Assembly (NCBI RefSeq): GCF_001921205.1
Contig: NZ_MSIE01000007.1
Location: forward strand, 179,026-243,025
Source of the DNA: Actinophytocola xanthii
GTDB lineage: Bacteria > Actinomycetota > Actinomycetes > Mycobacteriales > Pseudonocardiaceae
Direction of reading: 5' to 3'
DNA length: 64,000 nucleotides
Shown here in pieces: positions 1-7,522 of the stretch. How positions within the stretch are numbered: position 1 is the stretch's first letter; each line of letters begins with the position of its first letter. The position numbers and the translations under genes are program-made. The notes beneath the pieces were generated by a model that saw only the letters and a list, made by a program, of their open reading frames with translations, ran no database searches and was not told the origin of the DNA.

Positions 1-795
1 CCCGAGCGCGATCTCGGTCTGGTGCGCGGCGTTGCCATACCCCGCGACGAGCGCCTGGGTCACGCCGAGCAGCAGCCCGCCGGCGAGCGTGACCGCCGGG
101 CGCGTCAGTCCACCCAGGACGGCCGCCGCGAACCCGTTGACGATCAGCGTCACGTCGGAGTCGAAGGTGATCTGCTGGACCGGGGTCAGCAGCACTCCGG
201 CCAGGGCACCGAGCGCGCCGCCGATGGCGAAGGCCAGCAGCCCCATCCGCCGCACGTCGATGCCGATCACGCGCGCGGCGTAGGGGTTCGAGGCGCACGC
301 GGTGAGCGCCCGGCCCAGGTCGGTGTGGCCGAAGAACAGTGCCATGCCGGCGAACACCGGCACGGTGACGCCGATGACCAGCAGGTAGTGGCTCTGCACC
401 CGGCCGTCGAGGACGGTCACCGCCCCGGGCACGCCGGCGAACGAGCGCGGCTGGTCGCCCCAGACCAGCACAACGACCGCGTAGGCGAAGATGGCCAGCC
501 CCAGCGTCACGATCAGCGCGGCCTGCGGGGTGGTGCCCGGCCGTCCTATCGCGACGAACCCGACGAGCAACCCGACCAGTGCCACGGCCAGCACCGCGAG
601 CGGTTCGGCGATCCCGTGCGGCAGAACGGAGAGCAGCGACGACGCACACATCGCGCCGATGACGGCGAACGTGCCCTGGGCGAAGTTCACCACGCGGGTG
701 ACCCGGTAGATCGCCACCAGCCCGCTGCCGACCAGCGCGAAGCCGCACCCGGTGCCGAGCCCGGTGATCACGTAGCCGGCGAGCTCATTCGCCAT
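1..795 (-). CDS. livH: Branched-chain-type ABC transporter permease, LivH family (C-terminus cut by window edge)
   Basis: Inner-membrane permease of a branched-chain amino acid/carboxylate ABC importer. The reading frame starts at ATG 795 (MANELAGYVITGLGTGCG) and is open to position 1, giving about 265 of the usual 285-300 residues. It is almost entirely hydrophobic and shows LivH-family signatures, including the early YRVTRVVNFAQG stretch and a late VNGFAAAVLGGLTRP stretch equivalent to the permease EAA-like loop. Its start overlaps the end of livF by 11 bp, so it is translationally coupled and is the fourth gene of the leftward operon. The partner LivM permease is not visible and probably lies just beyond the left edge. 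The substrate is unknown; the family also transports aromatic acids and other carboxylates. Confidence 0.88.
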   Translation of the reverse strand, partial: MANELAGYVITGLGTGCGFALVGSGLVAIYRVTRVVNFAQGTFAVIGAMCASSLLSVLPHGIAEPLAVLAVALVGLLVGFVAIGRPGTTPQAALIVTLGLAIFAYAVVVLVWGDQPRSFAGVPGAVTVLDGRVQSHYLLVIGVTVPVFAGMALFFGHTDLGRALTACASNPYAARVIGIDVRRMGLLAFAIGGALGALAGVLLTPVQQITFDSDVTLIVNGFAAAVLGGLTRPAVTLAGGLLLGVTQALVAGYGNAAHQTEIALG

Positions 796-1474
796 CGACG
801 ACCACCCCGCCGAGGTAGGCGTCGGACACCAGGGAGCTCGCGGCGAGCTCCGCGCTCGTGCCCTCGGCGACGATCCGGCCCGCCTCCAGCACATAGGCAC
901 GGGAGCAGAGATCCAGGGCCAGGCGGGCGTTCTGCTCGATCAGCAGCACCGCGACGCCGCGCCAGGCGTTGAGCTCGCGCAGGTGCCGCACGAGGTCGGC
1001 GACCACGAGCGGCGCGAGACCCAACGACAGCTCGTCGATCACCAACACGTCCGGGCGGCTCATCAGTGCCCGCCCGACCGCGACCATCTGCTGCTCGCCG
1101 CCGGAGAGCAGCCCGGCCCGCCGCCGGCGCAGCTCGGTCAGAGCGGGCAGCACGGCGTACACCGCGGCGGTGTCGCGCTCCCCGATCCGCCATCCGCCGA
1201 GGCGCAGGTTGTCCTCGACGGACAGGTCGCCGAACACCTGCCGTCCCTCCGGCACGTGCGCGAGCCGACCTCGCACGGTCACCGAGCCCGAGGCGGGCAC
1301 GAGGATCCCGGACAGCGTGTCGACCAGGGTGGACTTCCCGGCGCCGTTGGGGCCGACCAGCGCGACCAGCTCGCCGACGCCCACGGTGAGGCTGACCCGG
1401 TCCAGCGCGGTCGCCGCGCCGTAGCGCACGGTCAGCTCGGCGACCTCGACGAGCGGGCCGCTGGTCCGGATCAC
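785..1474 (-). CDS. livF: ABC transporter ATP-binding protein, LivF family
   Basis: Cytoplasmic ATPase of the Liv importer, 229 residues, normal for LivF. Visible motifs are Walker A GPNGAGKST, signature LLSGGEQQM, Walker B VLVIDE, and the H-loop position occupied by Gln (LIEQNARLAL), which is the usual LivF variant. The start is GTG 1474, chosen because its GTGA overlaps the TGA of livG (1471-1474) exactly, the typical coupled arrangement. The frame is open further upstream but only as a shadow of livG. The gene sits between livG and livH in the same operon. Confidence 0.93.
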   Translation of the reverse strand: MIRTSGPLVEVAELTVRYGAATALDRVSLTVGVGELVALVGPNGAGKSTLVDTLSGILVPASGSVTVRGRLAHVPEGRQVFGDLSVEDNLRLGGWRIGERDTAAVYAVLPALTELRRRRAGLLSGGEQQMVAVGRALMSRPDVLVIDELSLGLAPLVVADLVRHLRELNAWRGVAVLLIEQNARLALDLCSRAYVLEAGRIVAEGTSAELAASSLVSDAYLGGVVVDGE

Positions 1475-2241
1475 GCGCTCACCTCCGCACCGAGGTAGGC
1501 CGCGATCACCCGTTCGTCCGCCCTGACCTGCGTCGGCGTGCCCTCGGCGATGACCTGGCCGAGGTCGAGCACGGTGACCCGGTCGGCGAGTCGGCTCACG
1601 AACGCGACGTCGTGCTCGACCAGCAGCACTGTCAGCCCGTCGGTCCGCAGGTTCTCGACCAGCGCGGCGAGCTCGGCCCGCTCGGCCGCCCGCAGCCCTG
1701 ACGCCGGCTCGTCGAGCAGCAGCAGGCGTGGCCGCCCGCACAACGCCCGGGCCAGCTGCACCCCGCGCTGCTGGCCGAGCGGCAGCGCGTCCACCGCGCG
1801 GTCAGCCCACGCCGAGAGCCCCGTCCTGGCCAGGCACTCCCGGGCGGTCCCGAGGATCTCCCGCTCCTCGCGGCGGTGCCGTGGCGCACGGGTCACCGCG
1901 CCGAGGAACCCCGACCGGGTGACCCCGTGCGCGCCGACCATGACGTTCTCCAGCACGGTCATGCCGCGGAAGACGCGTGCTCCCTGGAACACGACGCCGA
2001 TGCCCGCCCGGGCCCTGCGGTGCGAGGGCCACCGGTCGATGCGGTCGCCGTCGTAGACGACCTCACCGCCGTCCGGCCGGAGCTGTCCGCCGATGAGGTT
2101 GAACAACGTGGACTTCCCGGCGCCGTTCGGCCCGATGACGGCCCGGAGCTCACCCCGCGGGACCTCGAGGTCGACCTCGCGCACGGCGAACACCCCGTCG
2201 AACGAGCGGCGGAGCCCGTTCACGCGCAGCAGCGGGTGCAC
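1471..2241 (-). CDS. livG: ABC transporter ATP-binding protein, LivG family
   Basis: Second ATPase of the importer, 256 residues. Walker A GPNGAGKST is at about residues 37-45, the LivG-type signature is LPLGQQRGVQLARAL, Walker B is [11 protein letters not shown] and the switch His is in LVEHDVAF. It begins at GTG 2241, four bases after the stop of the substrate-binding protein, preceded by an AGGA-like ribosome binding site. LivG and LivF normally form a heterodimer beneath the LivH/LivM permeases. Nothing unusual is seen apart from the GTG start. Confidence 0.93.
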   Translation of the reverse strand: MHPLLRVNGLRRSFDGVFAVREVDLEVPRGELRAVIGPNGAGKSTLFNLIGGQLRPDGGEVVYDGDRIDRWPSHRRARAGIGVVFQGARVFRGMTVLENVMVGAHGVTRSGFLGAVTRAPRHRREEREILGTARECLARTGLSAWADRAVDALPLGQQRGVQLARALCGRPRLLLLDEPASGLRAAERAELAALVENLRTDGLTVLLVEHDVAFVSRLADRVTVLDLGQVIAEGTPTQVRADERVIAAYLGAEVSA

Positions 2242-2245
2242 CGTC

Positions 2246-3427
2246 CTAACCGGCCAGGCTGGCCAGCTGTTCGCTGGTCCACTCGGTCGGGACGAACTGG
2301 CCGTCGGTCACCGTGTTGACCGCGATGAACTCCGGACCGAGACCTGCGTGGTCGTCCTCGGCGTAGGTGTACTCGCCGTTGGGCGTGGTCAACGTCAGGT
2401 CCTGCAACGCGGCCTGGATGCTCTCCGGCTCGGCGTCGCCCGCCTTCTCGATCGCCGCGACCAGCAGCTTGACCGCGCTGTAGCCGTCCTGGGCGAACTG
2501 CGGCGGCGGGTAGCCGTACTCGTCCTGGAAGGCGGTGGTCAGCTCGTCGACGGCCGCCTTCTGCTCGCCGTCGGGCAGGTGCGGGCCGACCACGCCGATC
2601 GAGCTGGCCACGAGCACCCCCTCGGCCGCCTCGCCGACCGGGTCCAGGAACAGCGTGCTGGCCTGGGCGCCGGTCAGCACGAGCGGCACGTCCACCCCGG
2701 CGCTGGCGTACTGCTTGGTCAGCGCGACGGCGGGCGCGCCGGTGGCCCAGACCACCAGCGCCCGTGCGCCGGAGGTACGCACGCGGCCCAGCAGCGCACC
2801 GAACTCGGTGGCGTCGGTCGTGAACTCCTCGGTCGCGACCAGGTCGACGCCGTACTCCCGCGCCTTGGCCGTCATGCCCTCGAACCCGGCGACGGCGTAG
2901 GAGCTGCGGGTGTCGTGGGCGACGGCCACCTCGGACACGCCGGTCGCCTCGAAGTACTGGAGGATTCGCTCCGCGTAGGTGCTCGAGGTCGCGGGGACGA
3001 CGAACACGTAGGGATGCACCGGGTCGATCTGCTCGTCGGCCGGGGTGAGCGAGAGGTAGGGCAGCTCAGCCCGGTCCACGAGGGGGACCGTGGCGAGCGC
3101 GGAGTTGGAGAACGGGGAGCCGATGACGGCGGCGACCTGGTCCCCGCGCAGCTCGTTGAACGCCAGCACCGACTGGTCCGGCTGGCTCCGGTCGTCCCGC
3201 ACCACGAGCTCGAGCTGTCGGCCGAGCACGCCGCCCTCGCGGTTGACCCGCTCGACGGCCAGCTCGACGGACTTCTTGTTCTCGCTGCCCAGCGGCGAGT
3301 AGTTGCCGGTCAGCGACACGATCTGGCCCACCCGGATGGGGCCGTCCCCGGAGCCGCCCGAACCGTCGTCGGCGCATCCAGTGGTGAGGAGAGTGAGGGT
3401 GGCGAGGAGCGGAGCAAGTCGACGCAC
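2246..3427 (-). CDS. Branched-chain-type ABC transporter substrate-binding lipoprotein
   Basis: Extracytoplasmic ligand-binding lipoprotein of the Liv importer, 393 residues. A short signal peptide ends in a lipobox LLTTGC with lipidated Cys18. The mature part opens with the Leu/Ile/Val-binding-protein pattern IRVGQIVSLTGNYSPLG and has the two-lobed Peripla_BP_6 layout. The start is GTG 3427, chosen for the GGGAGG ribosome binding site immediately upstream (about 3431-3437) and for the position of the signal peptide. It is the first gene of the operon, driven by a promoter that overlaps that of the divergent PaaX-family gene, which suggests PaaX-type control. The ligand is not predictable; an aromatic acid is possible given the regulator. 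Confidence 0.9.
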   Translation of the reverse strand: MRRLAPLLATLTLLTTGCADDGSGGSGDGPIRVGQIVSLTGNYSPLGSENKKSVELAVERVNREGGVLGRQLELVVRDDRSQPDQSVLAFNELRGDQVAAVIGSPFSNSALATVPLVDRAELPYLSLTPADEQIDPVHPYVFVVPATSSTYAERILQYFEATGVSEVAVAHDTRSSYAVAGFEGMTAKAREYGVDLVATEEFTTDATEFGALLGRVRTSGARALVVWATGAPAVALTKQYASAGVDVPLVLTGAQASTLFLDPVGEAAEGVLVASSIGVVGPHLPDGEQKAAVDELTTAFQDEYGYPPPQFAQDGYSAVKLLVAAIEKAGDAEPESIQAALQDLTLTTPNGEYTYAEDDHAGLGPEFIAVNTVTDGQFVPTEWTSEQLASLAG

Positions 3428-3467
3428 GGTACCTCCCTGTACCAGGAGCGCGATGCGGCCGCACCTA

Positions 3468-3496
3468 AAGCTAGGCGTAGTGCTTGCAGCCGTCAA
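3468..3496 (-). promoter_or_regulatory. Sigma70-type promoter of the leftward Liv operon
   Basis: On the minus strand TTGACG (3496-3491), a 17-base spacer, then TAGCTT (3473-3468). Spacing and -35 hexamer are close to the primary sigma consensus. The predicted transcript would start near 3461 and carry a leader of about 35 nt before GTG 3427. The -35 hexamer lies inside the spacer of the opposing promoter, so RNA polymerase cannot sit on both at once. Confidence 0.6.
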
Positions 3497-3511
3497 GAAT
3501 GTGCCTAATAT
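3484..3511 (+). promoter_or_regulatory. Promoter of the PaaX-family gene, predicted leaderless transcript
   Basis: TTGCAG (3484-3489), 16-base spacer, TAATAT (3506-3511). The GTG start codon at 3518 lies 6 bases after the -10 element, where transcription should begin, and there is no ribosome binding site. A leaderless mRNA is therefore expected, which is common in actinobacteria. Confidence 0.6.
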
Positions 3512-3517
3512 CGCGAC

Positions 3518-4330
3518 GTGCAGAACCCGGGCCCACGACCGAGCTCCCTGATGCTCACCTTCCTCGGCGACTACGTCTTCGGGCGTGGCCGGTGCGTCTT
3601 CTCCGGCAGCGTCATCGACGTCCTCGGCCGGCTCGGCGTCTCCGAGCACGCGTCCCGGTCGACCCTGTCCCGCATGGTCAACCGCGGGCTGCTGCGCCGG
3701 CAGAAACATGGCAGGCGCATGTACTTCGGCCTCACCCCCCGCACCGTCGACATCCTGCGCGACGGCCACACCCGCATCTGGCGGACCGGAGCGGTCAACG
3801 ACGACTGGGACGGCACCTGGACCCTGCTCGGCTTCTCACTGCCCGAAGCCTGGCAGCGCCAGCGACACGACCTGCGCTCACAGCTGGCCTGGGCCGGTTT
3901 CGGCCCGCTACAAGGAGGCTTGTGGATAGCCCCCGGCCACGTCGTCGTGGACGGCATCGTGGCGGAGCTGGGCCTCGGCGCCCGCGTCCGCGTCTTCCGC
4001 GCGACGGCCGACGACCTGACCGAAATCGGCCAACTCGTCGAGGACGCCTACGACCTCCCCCGCCTGGCCACCGGCTACCGCGACTTCCTCACCCGCTGGG
4101 ACCACGGAACTCCCCAGCCGTACGCCGCCGACCCACTCGCCGCCCACCTGTCAATCGTCACCGAGTGGCTACAGACCATTCGCGCGGACCCACGCCTCCC
4201 CGTACGCCACCTACCCCAGGACTGGCCGGCCATAGTCGCCCAGAAGGCGTTCCACCGAATCGAGGCCGCCCTGGCCACCCCCGCCGCAGAGCTGGCAGCC
4301 CAGCTCCTGGAGACGGTGCCCGAGCAGTAG
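3518..4330 (+). CDS. PaaX-family transcriptional regulator
   Basis: Predicted DNA-binding repressor of 270 residues, the normal length for the PaaX family (the phenylacetate regulon repressor that responds to phenylacetyl-CoA). An N-terminal winged helix-turn-helix (about residues 12-80, VIDVLGRLGVSEHASRSTLS) is followed by the PaaX central domain (WDGTWTLLGFSLPE, then LAWAGFGPLQGGLWIAP) and the PaaX C-terminal domain. The GTG start is inferred from alignment with the -10 element as a leaderless message. Its divergent, promoter-overlapping position relative to the Liv operon suggests that it represses that operon and itself. No phenylacetate catabolic genes are in view, so the effector is unknown. 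Confidence 0.88.
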   Translation: MQNPGPRPSSLMLTFLGDYVFGRGRCVFSGSVIDVLGRLGVSEHASRSTLSRMVNRGLLRRQKHGRRMYFGLTPRTVDILRDGHTRIWRTGAVNDDWDGTWTLLGFSLPEAWQRQRHDLRSQLAWAGFGPLQGGLWIAPGHVVVDGIVAELGLGARVRVFRATADDLTEIGQLVEDAYDLPRLATGYRDFLTRWDHGTPQPYAADPLAAHLSIVTEWLQTIRADPRLPVRHLPQDWPAIVAQKAFHRIEAALATPAAELAAQLLETVPEQ

Positions 4331-4347
4331 CAGCTCCCCGAGCCCTC

Positions 4348-4483
4348 GCTCCCTCAGGCCGACAATCGTCGTACTCCAGGGGATCGGTGTAAAGGGCGCC
4401 TTCGGCGTCGCTGACGCGAGCTCGCTTCGCTCGCCCCTTGACACCGATCCCCCGGAGCCACGAACCGGCCTGTATGAGGGAGC
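4348..4483. repeat. Palindromic intergenic repeat, copy 1
   Basis: Nested inverted repeat of about 136 bp between two convergent genes. The outer arms are GCTCCCTCAGGCC (from 4348) and the complement of GCTCCCTCATACAGGCC (4467-4483). The inner 24-bp arms at 4374-4397 and 4434-4457 match at 21 of 24 positions. The core between them contains a GCGAGCTCGC palindrome. A second related element lies at 4583-4711 in opposite orientation. No coding sequence is seen from 4331 to 4711, and 4484-4582 holds nothing recognisable. It may act as a bidirectional terminator, a REP/MITE-like mobile repeat, or both. Confidence 0.75.
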
Positions 4484-4582
4484 AGCGGGAAGGAGTAGGC
4501 AGCCTCCCTCAGAGCCGAGCCCTCGGCGCGCCGCTTCCCAGGCAACCCCACCGAACAAGGAAACCTCCCTACACTCCCCCCG

Positions 4583-4711
4583 GCTCCCTCGTATAGGCCG
4601 TCCCTAGCGCCACAGCGTCGGGGTCAAGAGTGGCGAAGCCATCGCGCAGCGACGCCGCAGGCGCTCTTGAAGCCGACGATGTGGCGTTAGACCATTGTCG
4701 GCCGAGGGAGC
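4583..4711. repeat. Palindromic intergenic repeat, copy 2 (inverted relative to copy 1)
   Basis: The outer arms are GCTCCCTCGTATAGGCC (4583-4599) and the complement of GCTCCCTCGGCCGACAAT (4694-4711). The inner 27-bp arms at 4604-4630 and 4664-4690 match at 23 of 27 positions. The core (CAGCGACGCCG) aligns with the reverse complement of copy 1, and the arm that carries the TAYA insertion is on the opposite side from copy 1, so the two copies are the same element in opposite orientation. It abuts the stop codon of the PLP-enzyme gene and could terminate that transcript. Confidence 0.75.
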
Positions 4712-5704
4712 TCAACCCGGCCCACCCGCCCTTCCCCAGCGCATACGTGACCACGGAAGCCGCAGCTCGTCCACAGTAGACACCTCGACCGGGGCCAGGC
4801 TCTCAACAGCCGGCGCCTCGCGAAAGCGGGCGAACACGCTCTCGACATAGCGGTGCCCCGTGTCGGCCGCGATGAACACGGTGGTGCGGGCGGGGTCGTG
4901 TTCCCAGTGGGCGGTGAGGTAGGCGGCGCCGGTGGACAGGCCGGCGAAGACGGCGTGTTCGCGCAGCAGGGCGATGCTGCCGGCGAGGGCGGCGGTGAAA
5001 CCGACCCAGTGCAGGGTGTCGTAGAGGGTGTGGTCGACGTTGTCGAAGGGAATCGAGCTGCCGATGCCGGCGATGATGATGTCCGGGTCGGACACGTGCT
5101 GGCTGCCGAACGTGACGCTGCCGAAGGGTTGTACCCCGACGAGCGCCACCTCGGGTAGGCGACCGCGCAGGTAGGTGGCGAGGGCACCGGTCGACGCACC
5201 GGAACCGACGCCGCCGACGAGGGTGAGCGGTCCGTCGCCGAGTTCGTCGGCGATCCGGTCGGCCACCGCCCGGTAGCCGAGGTAGTGGATGGCGTCGTGG
5301 TACTGGCGCATCCAGTGGTAGCCGGGGTTGTCGCGGAGGATCTCGTGGATGCGGGCGACGCGGCGGCTCTGGTCGAGCTTCAGGCTCACCGACGGGGCCA
5401 TTTGTTCCAGGTGGGCACCGAGGACCGCGAGCTGGGCGCGCAGGGTGTCATCGACCGTGGTGGAGCCGACGATGTGGCAGCGCATGCCGTAGCGGTGACA
5501 GGCCAGCGCGAGCGCGTAGGCGTAGATGCCGCTGGAGGAGTCCAGCAGGGTGTCCCCTGGCCGCACCACGCCGGTCTCGAGCAGGTGCTCCACGGCGGCC
5601 AGCGCGGAGACGACCTTCATCGACTCAAACCGCAGGCAGACCAACCCGTCGTCGAGGCGGACGAGGTCCGGTCTGCTGATCGCGTCGGCGATGTGGCTGT
5701 CCAT
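4712..5704 (-). CDS. PLP-dependent enzyme of the cysteine synthase fold (fold type II), probable metallophore biosynthesis
   Basis: 330 residues from ATG 5704, chosen for the GGAGGGCGG ribosome binding site just upstream; an earlier ATG at 5764 lacks one. Fold-type II PLP features are a probable Schiff-base lysine in ESMKVVSALAAVEH (Lys30), a substrate loop LLDSSSGIYAYALA (about 53-66, in place of the SSGNTG-type loop) and a phosphate-binding glycine loop GGVGSGASTG (164-173). Relatives include cysteine synthase and the diaminopropionate-forming SbnA/CysK-like enzymes, which replace the beta-substituent of an O-activated amino acid with a nitrogen or sulfur nucleophile. Its neighbour is a kinase of the threonine-kinase type, so O-phosphoserine or O-phosphothreonine is an inferred substrate. 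It overlaps the kinase gene by 80 bp. The exact reaction is not known. Confidence 0.8.
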   Translation of the reverse strand: MDSHIADAISRPDLVRLDDGLVCLRFESMKVVSALAAVEHLLETGVVRPGDTLLDSSSGIYAYALALACHRYGMRCHIVGSTTVDDTLRAQLAVLGAHLEQMAPSVSLKLDQSRRVARIHEILRDNPGYHWMRQYHDAIHYLGYRAVADRIADELGDGPLTLVGGVGSGASTGALATYLRGRLPEVALVGVQPFGSVTFGSQHVSDPDIIIAGIGSSIPFDNVDHTLYDTLHWVGFTAALAGSIALLREHAVFAGLSTGAAYLTAHWEHDPARTTVFIAADTGHRYVESVFARFREAPAVESLAPVEVSTVDELRLPWSRMRWGRAGGPG

Positions 5705-6608
5705 GTCCGCCCTCCGCTCGGCCGGTGGTGAAGATGCGTGTGACCGGGATGCCGTGCCGGTCAAGCGCCCGCCGGCAGTGCCACAGCCGCCGGTCCAGAT
5801 CGGACGCGGGGTCGAACAGCAGTCCCGCGACGTTCCCGCTGTGCGCGACCTGCACGCCGGCCGACCCGGTCCGCCGGGCGACGGCCTCCAGCTCGGTTAG
5901 CTCCTCCTTGGGCAGCACCCGCTGGTTGCGCCGGGCGCTCTCGGTGCTGACCCGGCCGAGCAGGGCGAGGTCGGCGTCGGCGATCGCCCGGCGCAGCAAC
6001 GCGCGGAGCCCCTCGAAACACCGCACGTCCTCCTCCCGGCACGGGCCACGAACCGTCAGCGTGTCCACCGGTCTGCCGCCCCCGGTCAGGCAGCCGACGA
6101 CGACCACGGGCGGCAGCGCCGCGCCGAGGTCCTCCAGGACCCGGCCCTCCCGGTGGGCGAACAGCAGCGGACGGTCCTCGAGCATGAGAGGGTCGCTCGC
6201 GTGCTCGGCGCGGACCGCGAGGCGGGCGACGGCGGCGGGCGGCAGCTCGACGCCGAAGCTCGCCGCCACCGCGCGGATCGCGGCGATCACGTCGCCACTG
6301 GAGGAGCCCATGCCCAAGCCCAGCGGGATGTCGCTGTGCAGCCGCAGCCGCCCACCGCACCGCGGCCGGCCGCTGCGGCGCGCGCACTCGGCGGTCGCGA
6401 GCGAGGCCGCGCGGGCGGCCTTCACCCGGTCCGCCGGGCGCACGACCACCACCCCGGTGCCGGGTGTCGGTGCGAACTCGGCGCGGACGCCGGGCCCGCC
6501 CATCGGCAGCGTCACCAGCCCCCGGCACGGCCGACCGGAGGCGTCGACGAAGACACCCTGGAGGAGCTCACCGTGGTGGACGGCGGAGTGCCCGGTGCCG
6601 ACGATCAT
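5625..6608 (-). CDS. GHMP-family kinase resembling PduX L-threonine kinase
   Basis: 327 residues, ATG 6608 overlapping the stop of the upstream gene by ATGA. The N-terminus GHSAVHHGELLQG corresponds to the CPASCGELIQG region of PduX-like kinases, and the ATP-binding GHMP motif is PLGLGMGSSSGD (95-106). PduX makes O-phospho-L-threonine for cobalamin assembly; no cobalamin genes are present here. Instead it lies between a DUF364 protein and a cysteine-synthase-like PLP enzyme, which suggests activation of a hydroxy amino acid for beta-replacement. The C-terminal 27 residues overlap the next gene by 80 bp and are Arg-rich and unlike the rest, so the true C-terminus could be shorter or a frameshift could be present. 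Confidence 0.78.
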   Translation of the reverse strand: MIVGTGHSAVHHGELLQGVFVDASGRPCRGLVTLPMGGPGVRAEFAPTPGTGVVVVRPADRVKAARAASLATAECARRSGRPRCGGRLRLHSDIPLGLGMGSSSGDVIAAIRAVAASFGVELPPAAVARLAVRAEHASDPLMLEDRPLLFAHREGRVLEDLGAALPPVVVVGCLTGGGRPVDTLTVRGPCREEDVRCFEGLRALLRRAIADADLALLGRVSTESARRNQRVLPKEELTELEAVARRTGSAGVQVAHSGNVAGLLFDPASDLDRRLWHCRRALDRHGIPVTRIFTTGRAEGGHGQPHRRRDQQTGPRPPRRRVGLPAV

Positions 6609-7411
6609 GCCGGCGTCGCCTGGCGGTAGTGGTAGAGCGTGGTCACATCCGCGCTGAACTGGGAGAACGGGAAGGGCTCTGCCGACACCGCGGTCACCCC
6701 GGCACCGAGGAACGCCCGCGCGACCGCGCTCCCGCTCTGCGCGTAGACGACCAGCGGCACGGCTCGCTCCCGGCAGCGGCGGACAATCTCGTCGAACGTG
6801 CCGTTTCCCAGCGTCATCCCGGTCGCGACGACCGCGTCGGCGTCCTCGAGCACCTCGCTCATCTCCGAGGTCACGGTGTCCCCCCACTGGGTCGCGGGCA
6901 GGTTGAGGTCGCACGGGAGGCAGACCCCTCCCCGCTCGCGAATGGCGGCCACGAGGGGGTTCACCACCCCGATGAGCGCGACCCGCGCACCCGTCGCGAT
7001 GTCCAGCAGGCCGGTGATCGCGGCGTCGCGGGCACGAGCCCGCACCTCCGGCGTGCCCGCGGGCAGGGACACCGGCTCCGCGTCCGGCGCCTCCCGGTGT
7101 GGACGAACGGTGGCGAGATAGGCGTCCAGTGCGGCGATTCGCAGCGGTAGCGGGCCGTCCCGCAGCAGGTCGCCGACGGACCGGCCGGACGCCTCGAGGC
7201 AGATCGACGGGTCCACCTCATCGGCCTCGAACGCGCAGGCGCCGAACGACCGCCCACATCGGACCAGAAGGTACTGGTTGCGGTAGGTGGTGTTCCCGCC
7301 GGCCAGGCGCGTTCCGTGATGGAGCCAGAAAACGCTCGTCGCGTCCATCGTGGACGGACGGGGGCCATGTTCTCCGGCGAGGACGCCGGCGATGAGCTGT
7401 TCGACGTTCAC
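6605..7411 (-). CDS. DUF364/DUF4213 family protein (putative heavy-metal chelation domain)
   Basis: 268 residues from GTG 7411. An upstream in-frame ATG at 7495 lies inside the regulatory box and is less likely. The C-terminal half has the PF04016 (DUF364) pattern: VALIGVVNPLVAAIRERG, then DADAVVATGMTLGNGTFDEI, then VPLVVYAQSGSAVARAFLGAGVT. The N-terminal half matches the enolase-like companion domain (DUF4213; for example FGACAFEADEVDPS). The solved structure of this family showed a combined enolase-like/Rossmann-like active site and was proposed to act in heavy-metal chelation, but no reaction has been established. It is the first gene of a three-gene leftward operon and faces a metallophore export/import operon across a Fur/Zur-like box. 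Confidence 0.82.
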   Translation of the reverse strand: MNVEQLIAGVLAGEHGPRPSTMDATSVFWLHHGTRLAGGNTTYRNQYLLVRCGRSFGACAFEADEVDPSICLEASGRSVGDLLRDGPLPLRIAALDAYLATVRPHREAPDAEPVSLPAGTPEVRARARDAAITGLLDIATGARVALIGVVNPLVAAIRERGGVCLPCDLNLPATQWGDTVTSEMSEVLEDADAVVATGMTLGNGTFDEIVRRCRERAVPLVVYAQSGSAVARAFLGAGVTAVSAEPFPFSQFSADVTTLYHYRQATPA

Positions 7412-7482
7412 CCGGCGCCACCGCGCCGGAACCGGAAGGGGCCACAGGCCGGTGCATCCATGCTCACGGTCGGCTATGTTAC

Positions 7483-7497
7483 AAATGATAACCATTT
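7483..7497. promoter_or_regulatory. Fur/Zur-type operator between the divergent metallophore operons
   Basis: AAATGATAACCATTT is a 7-1-7 inverted repeat with one mismatch between arms, and differs at one base from the classical AATGATAATCATT Fur-family core. It is strikingly AT-rich in this genome. It lies 25 bp before the exporter start (7523) and 71 bp before the DUF364 start (7411), so one bound repressor could control both operons. Zinc (Zur) or iron (Fur) control cannot be separated by sequence alone. It does not resemble the DtxR/IdeR iron box. Confidence 0.7.
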
Positions 7498-7522
7498 CCG
7501 TCTAGACCGAGGAGGCCAGAGG

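Noticed and set aside
4348..4711. An insertion sequence with terminal inverted repeats
   Set aside because: The outer arms could be read as termini of one 364-bp element, but the internal pattern shows two separate inverted copies, and there is no transposase gene or target duplication.
4712..5704. Naming the PLP enzyme SbnA or CysK
   Set aside because: The substrate loop (DSSSGIYAYALA) departs from both, and the partner SbnB-type dehydrogenase is absent. A generic fold-type II assignment is all that is supported.
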